Source: Psilocybe azurescens
Taxonomy: Eukaryota > Basidiomycota > Agaricomycetes > Agaricales > Agrocybaceae
Direction: 5' to 3'
Assembly: GCA_023853785.1 (NCBI GenBank)
Contig: JAJIRX010000649.1
Span: 248,001-312,000 of the forward strand
Length of the DNA stretch: 64,000 nucleotides
Below the pieces are notes generated by a model, which did not search any database, was not told where the DNA came from, and saw only the letters and a program-made list of their open reading frames with translations. This document shows positions 21,837-33,958 of the stretch, one piece after another. The translations under genes and the position numbers were made by a program. How positions within the stretch are numbered: the stretch's first letter is position 1; each line of letters opens with the position of its first letter.

Positions 21837-24053
21837 TCAAACCATCTTCGCAATTGCTTCGTCCAAACAAGATAACACATACTTATGAGTGAGTGGTTTG
21901 GGATCAAATTCCGCTGGCAAAGTAGATTGTTTCAACCACGTGTCCAATTTACCCATGAGCTCAGACATTGTCTCACTAACGAGACCCGGGAAACGTTGGC
22001 GAATTGTGAGAGGACCTCGTGCTCGCCTAGACATCCAAATGTCCTCAAGCTTCATCCGCCCAAATGTGGAATAAAAGAATAAATGAAGTTTCTTGCGAGT
22101 ATCTGCATCCAATGCCCTGGATTCAAGGACCGCCCTTCTTGTCACACTATACCCAAGGACATGGATGAACGACTCGATATCATGTCGAGGTGCATGCTCA
22201 ATATGAGCTCCAGTCAAGATAGCCTCTAAGATATCTTCAGCCATAAACTGTGCAGTCCCCTAGGGTTTAAATATTATTTAGAAGATAGCCCTTGTATTGG
22301 CAAGATAACCTTACCGTCATAGCAGCTCCACGCATTACGTCTGGTCCGAAGATAGTGTGCGACCTTATGGTGGGATCAGTCATACCACCACTAGGCGCGC
22401 GTACAGGGGGACGACTATTTGTCTTGTGGTATCGAGCAAGGTGCGTTTGATAAGAGAAAATTCCAAATCCAGTAAGATACCTTCGGCACCCGGTTCAGGT
22501 GGAGTCCGCGCGGGAAGCATGATGTTGCCCGCACTTATGTCGCGATGCAGGATACCCTGCTCACACAGGAACTGATGTGCTGAATGCAATAAATTCGGCA
22601 AGAAGCGCGCCACAATGTGAAGGACACGTACCACTGAGAGCTGCGCGTATTCCTCGAAGCAACTCTTTTTCTGAGCGGTATTCCCAAAGAGGCCGCCCAC
22701 GACTTTCAAGGAGGAACCGATGTAATAGCACCTCCCCTCCTTCGATTTTGTCGTCCGGGGATAGGCCGCGCAGACTACGAGTCGTTATACACCGTTGCTC
22801 TCCAGGAAAGGGAACATCTTGCCCTTGATGTAATTTCGCCAGGGCGGGATGGTGACCGTCGATCGACCCATATATCATGGATTCAGAGTGCCGAGAAGCA
22901 CTCCTCCATGTGTTTTTCAAAACTAACACTGGAGCTGTGCTATCATCGTTATCTTGCACCAACCAAACGCATGTGCCTCGCCCAAACAAGGACACCGAAG
23001 TCCAAATCGGGAGACCGATGGTGTACCAAGAATGACTTCCCATCGTAACCACGAACGTCGGGAAATCTTTCGGAGTTTCGCGACCCAAAGCTGCAGTTTT
23101 CTCTCTCCATATTTCGTGCTGTTGATCAGATAAAATAGTGACCGTTGGGTCTTGACCGAGCTCTACGGATGACAACTGACAAGTCAGGGACCGAATGACG
23201 CGGATGAATATCTCTATGTCATCCCATATATCTTGAATGGGTGAGAATAGAACTCCCGAACGGTCGAAGATAGCGACGCAGAATTTAGAACCGAAAATAA
23301 GGAGCCCGATTGAGAAGAGCTGGAAAGGCCGAGCGGAGAGATGAAGTCTCGCATGATCTGCTGCCTGACAGACCAAGGGTTTCACGACTTTGGGGTCTGT
23401 AGATTTTGGACCTTGTTGAGGAGTTGGCTTTACTTCACAAAAACCCTGAATATGACGCCAGAAAACGGGTTTTCGTCTAGACGTGACTGGAGTCAAGGAA
23501 GGACGCTTGGACATCACGAAATCAGGACTGCCTTTGGGAAATCCCCAGGTACTTGCATCTGATTTCAGGACAGTAGAGTCCGTAGACTCGAAAGAATGTG
23601 TGGACTGTGCGTTGGATGAACTTTGGAAATTTTCCACATGGTGAAATATGGACGCCTACGGGGAACCATGGTCAACAATTCTGTGAACTGTCATCATCGA
23701 TAACATACCAAGGGGTTATACATGTTTTTCTCCTCTGCCTTCCTCTTTACCTTCCTAATAATTCCATAGGAATCCTGAACCTCATCATCCGCCTCCAACT
23801 CCTCAAGCGGCTTGCCGGTTGCTGCTGCAGTTATCGTCAGAAGTGAACGTCTGGCATTAAGTAATTCCCGATCTGTTGTGAATGCTTGCGCACAGCTGGT
23901 CACAAATTGAGCAGAGATGCGATCTAAAGCCAAGCGTTCGAATACGCGAGGATCGTCGAACACGAGCTTGTCGACGAGTTCGTCTTTGAGGGCAGTGCGA
24001 CTTGATCGAGCGTCGGAATCGGGGGAATCTAACGACATAAAATTCTGGAGCAT
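21837..24053 (-). CDS. FunK1-type protein kinase, one-base break
   Basis: Four exons on the minus strand: 24053-23709, 23655-22632, 22579-22315 and 22259-21837, with introns of 53, 52 and 55 bp, coding about 685 residues. The catalytic loop reads ILHRDISAGNIML and the metal-binding motif is DLEFS in place of DFG. Later come GAAMTGTAQFMAEDIL and HDIESFIHVLGYSV, the FunK1 activation-segment and helix landmarks. FunK1 kinases are expanded in mushroom fungi and their substrates are mostly unknown. The exon lengths sum to one base short of a whole frame. The break maps to a run of five G at 22406-22410, between TTRQ and RPPVRAPSGG, where six would restore the frame. This may be a consensus error. 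Confidence 0.85.
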
Positions 24054-24394
24054 TCAGACACCTAATTTTCGAGGAGAATGAGGAAACATGATTGTGAAGA
24101 GAGTTTGAGAAAGAAACGACGAGATAAGGAGGAAGATCAAGATGATCCAGAGCCAACAGAGGTGCGTCACAGCGTGACTTGCACTGAGCCAGCCGGGATG
24201 CCGCTCACGCACACCAGTCACCCTGAAGTTTTGTCAGCACTCCCACACTCAATTCAAACTTCCCTTGAAAGTGCGAAGCTTGGGCGGCTTTCGGCAGTCA
24301 AAGCACTTCATATATCAATAGGAGGGGCAGAACGTGCTGTAGGATGTAATGAGCGTTTTCTGCAATACTGTCCAATGTAGCCACAGGCTTAAAG

Positions 24395-24650
24395 ATTTCA
24401 CGAGGTAGAAATTGGAGATGCAAAAATCAGCCTTAGAATTGCTGAACTGACCCAGAAAGTCACTTCACAACTAGATTGGGCTGCAGCATGGAATTTCACT
24501 GTCAAAGCTTATAAACTTGCCTTTCCACACCGGTATGAAGAGCTACAATTGTATGCTGATTACATCCAAGGAATCTTTTCCTCCAAAGATGTCTCCATCC
24601 ATCAATCCATTATCAATTCGATATTGGCATCAGGAACTAGTCCTTGAAAG
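24395..24650 (+). pseudogene. Fragment of a basidiomycete mobile-element protein
   Basis: One frame reads QLDWAAAWNFTVKAYKLAFP, HRYEELQLYADYIQGIFSS and IHQSIINSILASG. This resembles a region found in many mushroom retroelement-associated proteins (conserved FPHR.EEL..Y..YI..LFSS). It ends where the next element begins at about 24645. Assignment is by recollection of the pattern only. Confidence 0.45.
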
Positions 24651-25110
24651 TCCGGTCTTAAAACTGCAAAAAGACCGTAACTGGACCAGACTAGACCGCA
24701 AAAGACCGGACCTGCGGTCATGGTCTTTCAATTTTTAAAAATGAAAAACCGATAAACCGGTCTTTTGGGACCGGTCTTAACCAGTTTAGACTTGTTTTTA
24801 AACATTTGAAAAAGTATTAAAATAATAGCTAATTTTACGTTCAAAACGATCCCCAAAACGTGGTAAACGGATGAAATCTCATTGAGTTACACTCAAAACC
24901 GTAAAAGTTTGCAAATTATTAGTAGAAAATGTACATTTTTACGAATATTCTCATATCTCAGTCAATATTGAGCCTTTTAAATGTTCTTGGGCGTGTTTTG
25001 AAGCTTAAAAGATGTAGAATAAATATATTAAGTTGAAAAGACTAGTCTTTTGCCGACCAGTTAAGACCGGTTTTTTGCGGTTTTTGCAGTCTTTTCCGGT
25101 CTCGGTTCAC
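24645..25110. mobile_element. hAT-like element rich in AGACCGG motifs
   Basis: The left end (ccggtcttaaaactgcaaaa) and the right end, read in inverse (gagaccggaaaagactgcaa), are imperfect inverted repeats with many agaccgg words. No coding capacity. Left and right flanks belong to different genes, so it lies on a rearrangement junction rather than a simple insertion. Confidence 0.6.
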
Positions 25111-25790
25111 TTCTTTGCAATATGCGTTGGAGCATAATAGCGCGTTAAGGCCTGTGAATGGGGCGGTTGGGATGTGCGGGAAATGTGCGGTGCCGGTAGC
25201 GCTTGTTCTGCTCGAGGGGTATTTTTGGGGTGGGGAGAAGGGGAAGGAGGGTGAGGGAAGTGCGATTGTGAAAAGAGGAGTAGGAAGATAGGAGGGGGAT
25301 TTACAGAGCGTCGAAGACATCCTGCACATTGGCATACAGGATAGTTGCAGAGGAACAGGAAATGGCTGGAAGCCAGGCGAGAAGAAGACGGTGCTGCTCA
25401 CGCCGTTGATGGTCCTTGCGACGAAGAGCGATTGGCATGCTGTATTTGAAGAGTGAGTTGTTTTCTTTTGGTTTTATGATTTTGGTTTGGATCTTGGCTG
25501 GATGTTGTATAGTGTGTTGTGAGAGCGGGATGTATGCACTCTTCACGACAAATATCTAACTACCCTTCGGCCCTCCCTTTCACGTCACAGCCAGATATTC
25601 GTCGTCGTCAATATCCTCCTTTTGTGCTGCTCGCCAGCGCATCGGGCGGCTCATTAGTCAGACTATTTTTGGAGCTATTGTGTGTTGATGCCGGTGGTTA
25701 TGCTGGGGAGTGTGCCGGGTGGGTTATCGGGTGGGTTATAGTTGGCAGGGCTTTAGGTTTGAGTCTTTTGGAGGGCGAGGTGTTGATATG
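25110..25790 (+). pseudogene. Auxin efflux carrier family, C-terminal part
   Basis: On the plus strand the frame reads LQYALEHNSALRPVNGAVG, CGKCAVPVALVLLEGYFW, KTVLLTPLMVLATKSDWHAV and then, after a frame break, QIFVVVNILLLCCSPA and SDYFWSYCVLMPVVMLG. These are the C-terminal transmembrane blocks of fungal auxin-efflux-carrier-like membrane transporters. Stops and frame changes at about 25290 and 25650 show decay. The missing N-terminal part lies on the opposite strand at 26130-28720. Confidence 0.65.
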
Positions 25791-26129
25791 ATTTGAGGTA
25801 GCGGGGCGATGGTCTGCGGGTTGATTGTTCATGCTTACTTATTTCATTTTATTTTCCCCCCTCTTCGTGTCGTTACTTCAAGGTTTGATCGTGATACGTA
25901 ATCATGCGCCACAACTTCAGAAAGGGGTTCAAGAGATTTCTTTGAGTCATTTGTCTGAACCATGACGACCTTCTGCTCATCACAACTAAGTACACTCCGC
26001 CAAGGCTGTAAAATTTGAAATGAAATTCGGATGCCGACGGCCGCTTTCTCTTTCTCCGCCTGAAATGCATTTTTTTCGCTTATGAGGCGGACAAGCCTGC
26101 CATCTCTCTTTCTTCCCAACCTGCATGTT

Positions 26130-28720
26130 CATTGTCGCCGTGAGATAAGGCACTATAGGCATCGGGCTCATAGAAATTCGGATTCCCAGTCCAATGACAA
26201 GCGAGAGCAGGGCAAAGTAGAGCGGGACTGTCAGAAATGCGTGGATCAAGAGCAGGAGTGTTGTGAGGCGGTGTAGGATGCACGTGTGTAGGGGGCGGAG
26301 GGAGGAGAGGAGCTGGGAGAGGAGCTGGGAGGGTGTGGTACGCGGGAGCCGTTTTTGAGGTCGGCGGGAGCGGTCTCGTTGAGATCCCGTTCGATTTCAT
26401 CCTCGTCCTCATCGTCACTATCCCTCGTCTCCTTGTCCCTAGCATGCGCACCCCCAGCACCACCTACACCACCGGCTCCTTCTCCCGCGCCATTGCCAAC
26501 ACCCATGTGGGGCAGATCTGCGCGTCTCTCATTCAGACTATTCGGGAGCGAATTATAAAATGTCGTGAGCGGGTCTTGTTCCTGTTCCGTTGCGCGCCCT
26601 GTCCCGATGCGCGTCACGTTTGGGGGCCTTTGCCGTTCCGAGACATTCCAGTCGATGACGCAGAACCAAGTGCCAAGAGCACCGGCAATGCCCGGGAACG
26701 TGATGTGGGGGTAACGACAACGCAGAGAACGCCGGCGACTTAGACTCGCTAGCCAGTCACGCTCGCAAGCTCTAGTCACATATCATCACACACGAGCACA
26801 TGATCAGGCAGGAGCGAGCTTGCGAGCGGACTGGGCTGACTCGGGCCCTTTTTGGTGATAGCTGTTTTCCCCGCCATTTCATACCTCGTCACTTAGTCGA
26901 AAAAAGCGGCCACAACTCAAAAAAGTGCTCAAATTGGGTATACATAAAGTGGTTTTTTTACATTTAAACTTGAATAGCATGGGTTGAAAATTTTTTTTTG
27001 AAATCTTGAACATGGGCCTGTCAACGATGACGAAGTCAACGACATTTTTGAAAAAAGTTATATACCCTAATCGATTTAAAATCAAAAATAGACAATTATT
27101 GTATACTCAATTTTCGAACTTTTTTGGGCTCGAGACACATTTTCACCAAGTACAGGTGTATGAATTTGGCGGGCTCCGCCAAAAGTGCCCGAGACAGCCC
27201 AGCCGGCTACGCGAGTTGTCGAGTTCACTCTCACAAACCACGTGCACTTTAGTAACAGCACGTGTCGCGAAGCTCGGATGGGGACGAGCCTACCGGCGAC
27301 TCCGTGAACTGTTGCTCGTCGAAATTTGAATGTGACCGCATGAGGGTAGAACTCGACACGTGCGTCCGCCAATCATGCTCGCTGTCCTCTACCTCTGCCT
27401 CTTTCCCCGGGTCGTCATCGTTGTCAGTGAAGTCCACAAGTAGCAGCGTCTGCTTGCCTTCCCCGCTGGTGTCGAACTGTCGGAAAACCCGGGAAAAAGG
27501 AAAAACGCATACTCGCCGATATGTGCACATGCGCTTGTAACCTGAGGACGGATTTAAACAGCGTGTTCATGGATAAGATGATAAGAGGTGTAACGATGGT
27601 ATCTGTGAGCGAGAGGAGGCCTACGCCATAGCTGTATGGGACCTGGTGGAAGGGGTTAGCGAGACGTATGCGAAGAATGTGAAAGAGGATTCGAGCGAAA
27701 AGGAAAAGGAAAAGGGATTGAGGATTGATCATTGAAAGAAACTTCGTCAGACGGAGAAACAGGAATTGGATAGGCAGGCATAATGAAAAGGAAAAGCCAC
27801 ATACCACCATCCTCAGCATACTATATATCGTCAAATACGTCAGTACGCTTCCGAGCATCACCTTCTGGTTATTGTCTGAACCCCATGCGAGGTCGGGGAC
27901 TGAGACGACAAGGCTTTACTGTACATCAGTGCGATGGGGAGCGCGTTGGATTTCATGAACATTGCGGAGGCCTTAATGAAGCTGCAGTGTGTGCAGATGT
28001 GTAAGTTGGGTTCAATTAAGTCGGATGAATCGATGAGAGAAAAGAATGCGAGTAAGATTGGATGGGGGGTGTAGGATGCTTGTGGATAAGAGAGAGCTGA
28101 AAGGAGGGAAAGGGCGGCATGAAAGGCGAAAGGAAACGGGAATAGTGGAAATGGATGACGAACATGGAGAGAAGGGAAGAATGAGATGCACGTACCGCTG
28201 CGACTTCCGCAAACCGAATGTCCAGCCCAGAATCCAGCCTGCAACCATCGAGGTGCCGGTGATAATTATGAACCATATGAGTATCACCCAGGGTTCCTTG
28301 AGTTTATCTTTCAAGGTCAAGGCATCGTAAATCTAGAGCAGCGCGGGTGTGAAGAGCGATACGTTGAGTGCATTGACTCACTATAATTATAAACGCCAAT
28401 ATCAACAATATATAAAGCACAATCAATAGTCGGGGCAGAGGTTATGCATACCTTCTCATACAGCTTTCCAGGATGTGCCCAGCAGCGCATAGGAGAAAGC
28501 CTTCGGGGATGGACTGTCATAAAGGGAGGGGAAGGGGCGATAAGGGTTCAAACGTTCAGAATGTGTGTATGCCTTTAACGCTGGTCAACATACAAATGCA
28601 GAGCAATATAGCGAGGTAAAACAGAATAGAAGAGAAACATACATTGAATACAGCGAGGAGAAGATCACTGAAGAGAGCCTCCCATTTCGTGGTTCAGATA
28701 CGAATGGCATCCCGACCCGG
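26130..28720 (-). pseudogene. Auxin efflux carrier family, N-terminal and middle part
   Basis: Read from 28720 downwards: WEALFSDLLLAVFN, FLLCAAGHILE, NALNVSLFTPALL, an in-frame TAG, then LKDKLKEPWVILIWFIIITG, MVAGWILGWTFGLRKSQR, a long intron, MFMKSNALPIALM, LGSVLTYLTIYSMLRMVV, PYSYGVGLLSLTD, an acidic loop (about 27530-27250), a mobile element, then TTFYNSLPNSLNE and a second acidic loop, and MIHAFLTVPLYFALLSLVIG. The order matches the carrier up to the second membrane half, where it stops. The continuation is the inverted fragment at 25110. Stop codons and the insertion make it a pseudogene. Confidence 0.7.
26741..27220 (+). mobile_element. Interspersed element, short copy A
   Basis: This segment is the inverse of 62155-62870: shared blocks include tagactcgc.agccagtcacg, cacatgatcaggcaggagc, atttcatacctcgtcactta and agccggct at the far end. 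It interrupts the loop region of the auxin carrier pseudogene. It lacks about 240 bp that are present in the other copy. Confidence 0.75.
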
Positions 28721-28729
28721 CATTCGCTG

Positions 28730-29340
28730 GATCCTGTATATGCAGGTGTATCACATCTCGGGAGAAATCATCCACTGCCATATACTGTCTGTATACGTTA
28801 ATTGGATCGTGGTAGTATGATTCATTTAAGCAGTACGCACGAGTAATCAGCACTAATTAGCGTCTGTGCGCCGTTTGATATTGTTTAGGTGAGGTCGAAA
28901 CGTGATCAGTGGCCTAGACTGTTGTGCCATCACCGCTCACAATTTAAATGGTACGATCGAATGTCTACTCCCATGTCTACGCAAGCTGGCCATGACTCTT
29001 AGAAGAACACACCTGCTTGTCATGTAAGCACAATGACGGATCACCTCTCGTTTTCCGCTCTCTATTAGTGAACAAAGACAAAGATGTCTGCCCCACACTA
29101 CTGCCTAGCGTTGAGTCCTTACAATACATCCACAACTGATCTCCTATGTCTTCCGGTTTTCCAGTTCTTTAATCCATGTCCACATAGATCTCTCCTTTCC
29201 CTAAATCACACTTTATATCGTGCGAGGCCTGGTTCAACACATGCCATATAATCTAAAGGTATGACGACGGAGAGATCCTAGCCTTCACGGTAAATATTTT
29301 GTTCAAGATTACTTGTGGGCACTTTTCCTCCCTTGAAGCT
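28730..29340. other. Intergenic, nothing recognised
   Basis: Short frames only; the left part is the flank of the carrier pseudogene. Confidence 0.4.
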
Positions 29341-29341
29341 T

Positions 29342-31227
29342 CTACCCTGAGGCCTGAGACTTCATTCCTCTGTCCGGGCCTTGCCTCTCAGGGGCTGGTA
29401 TGGAGCCAGATACAGATGACTGGGCAAAATTCCAGACATTTGAGGCCACTACGTCCAAGTCTTGATTCTTGGCGCTATTTCGGGAGTTCAGGGTGGCTAA
29501 AAGGGAGTTGCTATACACTAATTGCAGTTATTTAGCACTATTCATCAAGGATGGCAGGAAAAAGTACCTGTCGCTAATACTTGAGATACTGCAAAGAAAA
29601 TGAGGTCCTTTGATCGTGCAATAACCTAGATAATCATCTAAATTACACTTCCGATATAAATCCCTTCAGTGGAAGAAACTTACCAGTGAGAGCGTTACAA
29701 CATCAAGAACGCTTGATAAAATGCGTCAGATTCCAATTAAATACCTTTTAAATGAAGAGGTAGGTGACTAACCTGGTCAATATCCCATTGTTTATTGTGT
29801 ATATCATCAGCCGGTTTATGATTTTGTCGGTTCTAGAACCGTAATATTTAATCCGCCTTTTGCTAAGTGTAGCGGATAAAATGCCTACTGCTTTATACCA
29901 GAGCGGTTTTTGTGAAGGTAGTAACTCAGAGTGGAGGCTATCACGATATCGATTGCCGCAGCAGAAGATAGTATTGCCTTTGCCAGTGTCTGTCAAATAC
30001 GCATTATTTAAAGGGATATACTAGCAAACGCAGGTAGATAGTCCGACATACCTCTGGCAATCCTGGTAATTCAGAAACCAATCTCTCTCGAAATCTATAC
30101 TAGAATTGGATCAATGGATCATCTTGGAAACGCCTGACATACAGGATAGAGACCAGTGCTAAAATCAATCCGTCAGGAGATGATCATTAATATTATAAGG
30201 ATATTTACCCCATCCCATACCTGTGAAGAAAAAAAAAGTCAGTGATCGTGGCTGGTTATATATCATAACCCATTCTTAAATTTACCGCAATGAGCGACAG
30301 AGATCACGGTCTTAACAATTAATGGAATTAGTGAGGGCAAACAATACTCAGACGTTAATGAACGCACAATTGCAAATGGAATTAATTTTTTCTTGCCACT
30401 GACTGAGAAAAGGTGTCTGATGAGTGATATCGAGTTTACGTATCGAGGATAAAATTACTGTGGTATATGCGCAGAGCATAGTTAAGATGCACAAGCAAGA
30501 CGCTCATCCCCTAACAAAGCGGCATGAGTTATAGAACATTCGAATGGACACCTTTACTCACAATAACGCCAAAGAGAATCTTTTATGTAGGCCTATAAGT
30601 ACACTTCACTGAAAGGGAAGGATTATGGGCAATGACGATACATTTATAGACCTATACCAATACAATCAAAGCAAGATCAAATGACACCCCACTTAGCCGT
30701 GGAAATCCGACACTCACCAGACGTTTCGAAGTAGTGCAAGCGGATTTAAATAATTCGTTATCAAGAAGAAATATAAGGCGTGGATACTAGCAGCAACATG
30801 GAGCATCTCAAAAGCTCTGGTTATTCCTGAGTGTTAATCGCAATTTTAAATGGAGTAGATATATTGAAGCACACTAACACGAGGGCTCCCACCTGTCAAG
30901 TTATATGATTGTCAATTCTCTGAACTCGCAACGGTGGTCTTGATAGTAGTGCCATGCTCACGGTGTACTTTATAATCGGAGGGTCGGAGTACGTGTTGAA
31001 ATAATACCATGCCTTGTGTTTAAGATCCATAAACCAAGGGATAAAAGGGAAATGAAGCGGAGAATGACGCACTTGAGAACAAGTCACTCCGAGGAGTCTA
31101 TGAGGTGCAGAATGAGCTATTAGATTTTTCATTCCTGGCAGAGACCAAACATGTCGTACATTGCAGAAACAAACGTCCCGATAGTATATGCGCCATATGT
31201 ATCTGTTAAGATTGAAGCTATGGACAT
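29342..31227 (-). pseudogene. Decayed DUF6534-type membrane protein gene(s)
   Basis: From ATG 31227 on the minus strand: MSIASILTDTYGAYTIGTFV, then WFMDLKHKAWYYFNTYSDPP, IHALYFFLITNYLNPLALL, SVSGKKKLIPFAIV, LAKAILSSAAAIDIVIAST, LSYYLHKNRSGIKQ, RTDKIINRLMIYTINNGIL and finally VYSNSLLATLNSRNSAKNQ. These are the DUF6534 landmarks of mushroom multi-pass membrane proteins of unknown function. The third membrane segment appears twice (about 31010 and 30770), so two copies seem to be fused. Around 29825-29880 about 55 bp interrupt the KNRSGIKQ-RTDKIINR motif. Several stops confirm decay. Confidence 0.75.
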
Positions 31228-31229
31228 TT

Positions 31230-31550
31230 CAAATTGGAGGGTAGGGGAAAGTGAGGGATAAAAGGTGCGCAGCAGCTGGGTAGTTCGTTATGGCATATCA
31301 GGACAGTACTTCATTATATAGGAAATATCTCAACCTTGCTCGGTGTAGCTGTCGTTAATATCATGATGTGAGTTGAACGTGATTGCGCTTCGATGACCAT
31401 CACTGTAAGAGTGGATAGGATTAGGTCCAAATATAGACCCAGTTCAGCCAGGCGTCTGGGTTGGCAATTAATACGATTTCCTTCTCTATCTTTCAGTCCT
31501 GTTCATTGTCTACGAGATATAAACTACGACCCATTTTTTATGCCTCCTAA
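31230..31550 (-). repeat. 5' flank shared with the STE3 receptor gene
   Basis: This flank matches 36320-36550 in the same orientation: both contain ggtgcgcagc, ttcg.tatggcatatc, atatcatgatgt, tccaaatata/ttcaaatata and cagccagg. In both places the block ends just before the start codon of a minus-strand gene, so it is a duplicated promoter and leader. Confidence 0.6.
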
Positions 31551-31884
31551 TAACTGTACACCTTCAGTAAGAATCGTAAAGAGCCTCGTGTGTTAATTGG
31601 AGAGTCATCACGTATGGCAGATGATACGTTTTGATAGGATCCTTGAGAAAGGTTTTAAATAGTCTGGCGCAGGGGTAATTTTTAATAACGAACAATCCAT
31701 CACTTCTACTTCCGCTGCCTCTTGTGGCGGTCGATGTCGGTCGGATATCTTTACTAATTTCGTCTATCCAGATAAGACTTGCAATCTCGGCGTGGGATAT
31801 CCGAGTGTCAAACATCCTATAGCTGGAGAATACGAATAGTACAAGGGTGATAATTGGTATCATCTCCTCAACAAGCTTGCAAAT

Positions 31885-32075
31885 TACGAAACACAGACGG
31901 AACGAAGAGCTAAGGTTGGCGATCGAAGGTCTTACAAGGCACACGAATAGAATATCAAGAGCATACATACGTATATTCGCCGAGGCTGAAGACGTTGAGA
32001 TGGACGGATCCGGGGGCGGTGCATCGATGTTAAGTCGTTCCTCTTCGAGTCGATGACTCTTGAATTTGGCATCAC
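31885..32075. repeat. Segment repeated at 39117-39300
   Basis: Both begin aaacacag.aggaacgaagag and share cacaaggcacac, tagaat and gaat.tggcatcac. On the plus strand both encode KHRRNEELR and LTRHT(N/S)RI, hinting at an old coding segment. Not identified. Confidence 0.5.
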
Positions 32076-32782
32076 TTGTTATATTCGTGCGAGCTCCCAC
32101 CCACGCATGCACGTCCGTAGGCGCACCGAGCAGCGGATATTCGCCTTGACTCTAACTCCGATTCCAACTCCGACTGCAACATCGCCCCCGTGATATTGAG
32201 TATCGATACCGGGAACCCCGGGGCCTTGAGGGATATCATGTACGAGGCGCAGTACACTCTCTTCGGGCGGATCCCGTGTACAGCTACTCGATTTCGGTGT
32301 TATGCTTCGATGTTAGATAAAGACTAAAGGCAACTAAACAGACTAAAGAAACAGGAGACACCCACCGAACCGGCGCAGCAAATCCACGGCACCCATCTCG
32401 AGCTGCGACATCCCGCCAAGGTTGTTGATAAAGAGGACCATGCCCGCGCGACATTCGTCCTCCAGCCGCCACTCGTCCGCGTCTCTCCTCCCCTCCTCCT
32501 CATTCTTTCCCTTTCCCTCCTTATTTTGTCCCTCGCCCTCGCTTTCCTCATCATTCCCTGCCCCACACTCCTTTTTATAGCGCCTCGCTTTCGCCTCCGC
32601 GTCTCTCCCACGCCGTGCCCCCGCCCCCGAGCTCATCAGCATCCTTACCATCTCCCCAACGAGATCCCCCTACGCTCCGATCGCGCGCCTCTGTACGCCC
32701 GGCTCGTTGTGTAGACCCAGACCGAGCTCGCACTCCCGCAGCCCCACCGGCGCAGGTTCTTGACCTCCTCCGGCTTTCCCCT

Positions 32783-32846
32783 TCTCCTCCTCCCTCCCCT
32801 TCTCCTTCTCCCTCCCCTTCTCCTTCTCCCTCCCCTTCTCCTCTTT
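32783..32846. repeat. Minisatellite, 18-bp unit, about 3.5 copies
   Basis: The unit ctccctccccttctcctt repeats in tandem inside the kinase pseudogene. It translates on the minus strand as an Arg/Gly- or Glu/Lys-rich run and is absent from the parent gene. Confidence 0.8.
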
Positions 32847-33729
32847 CTGCACTTCTTTCCGCATCTCCAATCGCGCTCACGACCAGGCACATGGCAGTGC
32901 TCCAGCCCCACTCCCGAGGAGCTTACACACGAGGATGTCGGCCGCGAGGGCCGAGGAGCTTATTCGTGGTGGTGGTGCCTGTGTTGGCATCAATATTAGT
33001 ATTATCATTAGTATTATCCGTGTTAGTGTTATCCGTGCTGGTGCTGCTAGTGCGATTGCGGTTCTGCGGGAGCAAGGACACATCATCTGCCACGACGACA
33101 CTCGCGATGCGCACCCCGGGAAGCGCCGCGTGCGCCTTCTCGATCGCGAGCCCGAAATTGAGGATGTCGCCTGTGTAGTTGTTGATGCCCGCGAGGACGT
33201 CCAGCGCGTTACCCGCGCCTTCTCCTTCTTCGTGTTCATCTTCGTGTCCATCTTCTCCGGTGTCTTCAGCACCTTCGCCTGAAATAACCGCTACCTGTCT
33301 GCGCTTGTAGTTGTGGGTGTGGGTGTGGGTGCGTTTTTGAGAAGGAGAAGGGGGTTGATGTACGCGGTTTTGGAGGGTTTGTGCCTGTCGTTCGTACGTC
33401 CGTCGGTGGTGTAAATGTCGATCAGAGACGAGAGGAGACGGGACGAATTAAATCAGGGAAAGGAAAAGAAAGAGAGTAGCACGAGCAACCCAGTCAGTCA
33501 GTCAGATTGCAAAATGAATTCATATGTAAGCCGGGTGCACACAACACAACACATAATAGAAGTGGAAAGAAAGCAGGGAGAAATGTAGGAGAGGGAAGAA
33601 AAAGACGCACTGAAGCACGCCCGGGTTAAGCGCCACCGCCCTGCGGAGCGACTTGAGGACCAGTCCGTCCGCCGATTCGTATAGGTGCTTGGTGTTCATA
33701 TTCGTGTGCGTGTTCAGGGAGATCGTAGT

Positions 33730-33958
33730 GTGATAGTGAGCTTTAACCCATCTGGGCCGAGCTGCCCGAGCACGGATTAGATTAGATTACTGTAGATCGT
33801 ATCAGCGGCTGTGCACGGTTTGTGTTGTAGCGGCGCGCTTTCGTAGTTAGGAAGAACAACACACCTTGCCAGCAACGCCATACTGCGTGGCTGCTCGACG
33901 AGTATTCCCAGCTTTGCCAGACACGATCTGCTAGTGTAGGCCGGATTGGCTTACTCCA
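33730..33958. mobile_element. Short interspersed element, copy 2, with empty site in the parent gene
   Basis: It matches 19295-19518. The duplicated kinase promoter flanks it: cgtagtgtg on the left and ccacagggattcag on the right. The parent locus near 43406 reads cgtagcgtgcaccaggattcag with no insert. This defines the inserted length as about 230 bp. The target-site duplication, if any, is very short. Confidence 0.8.
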
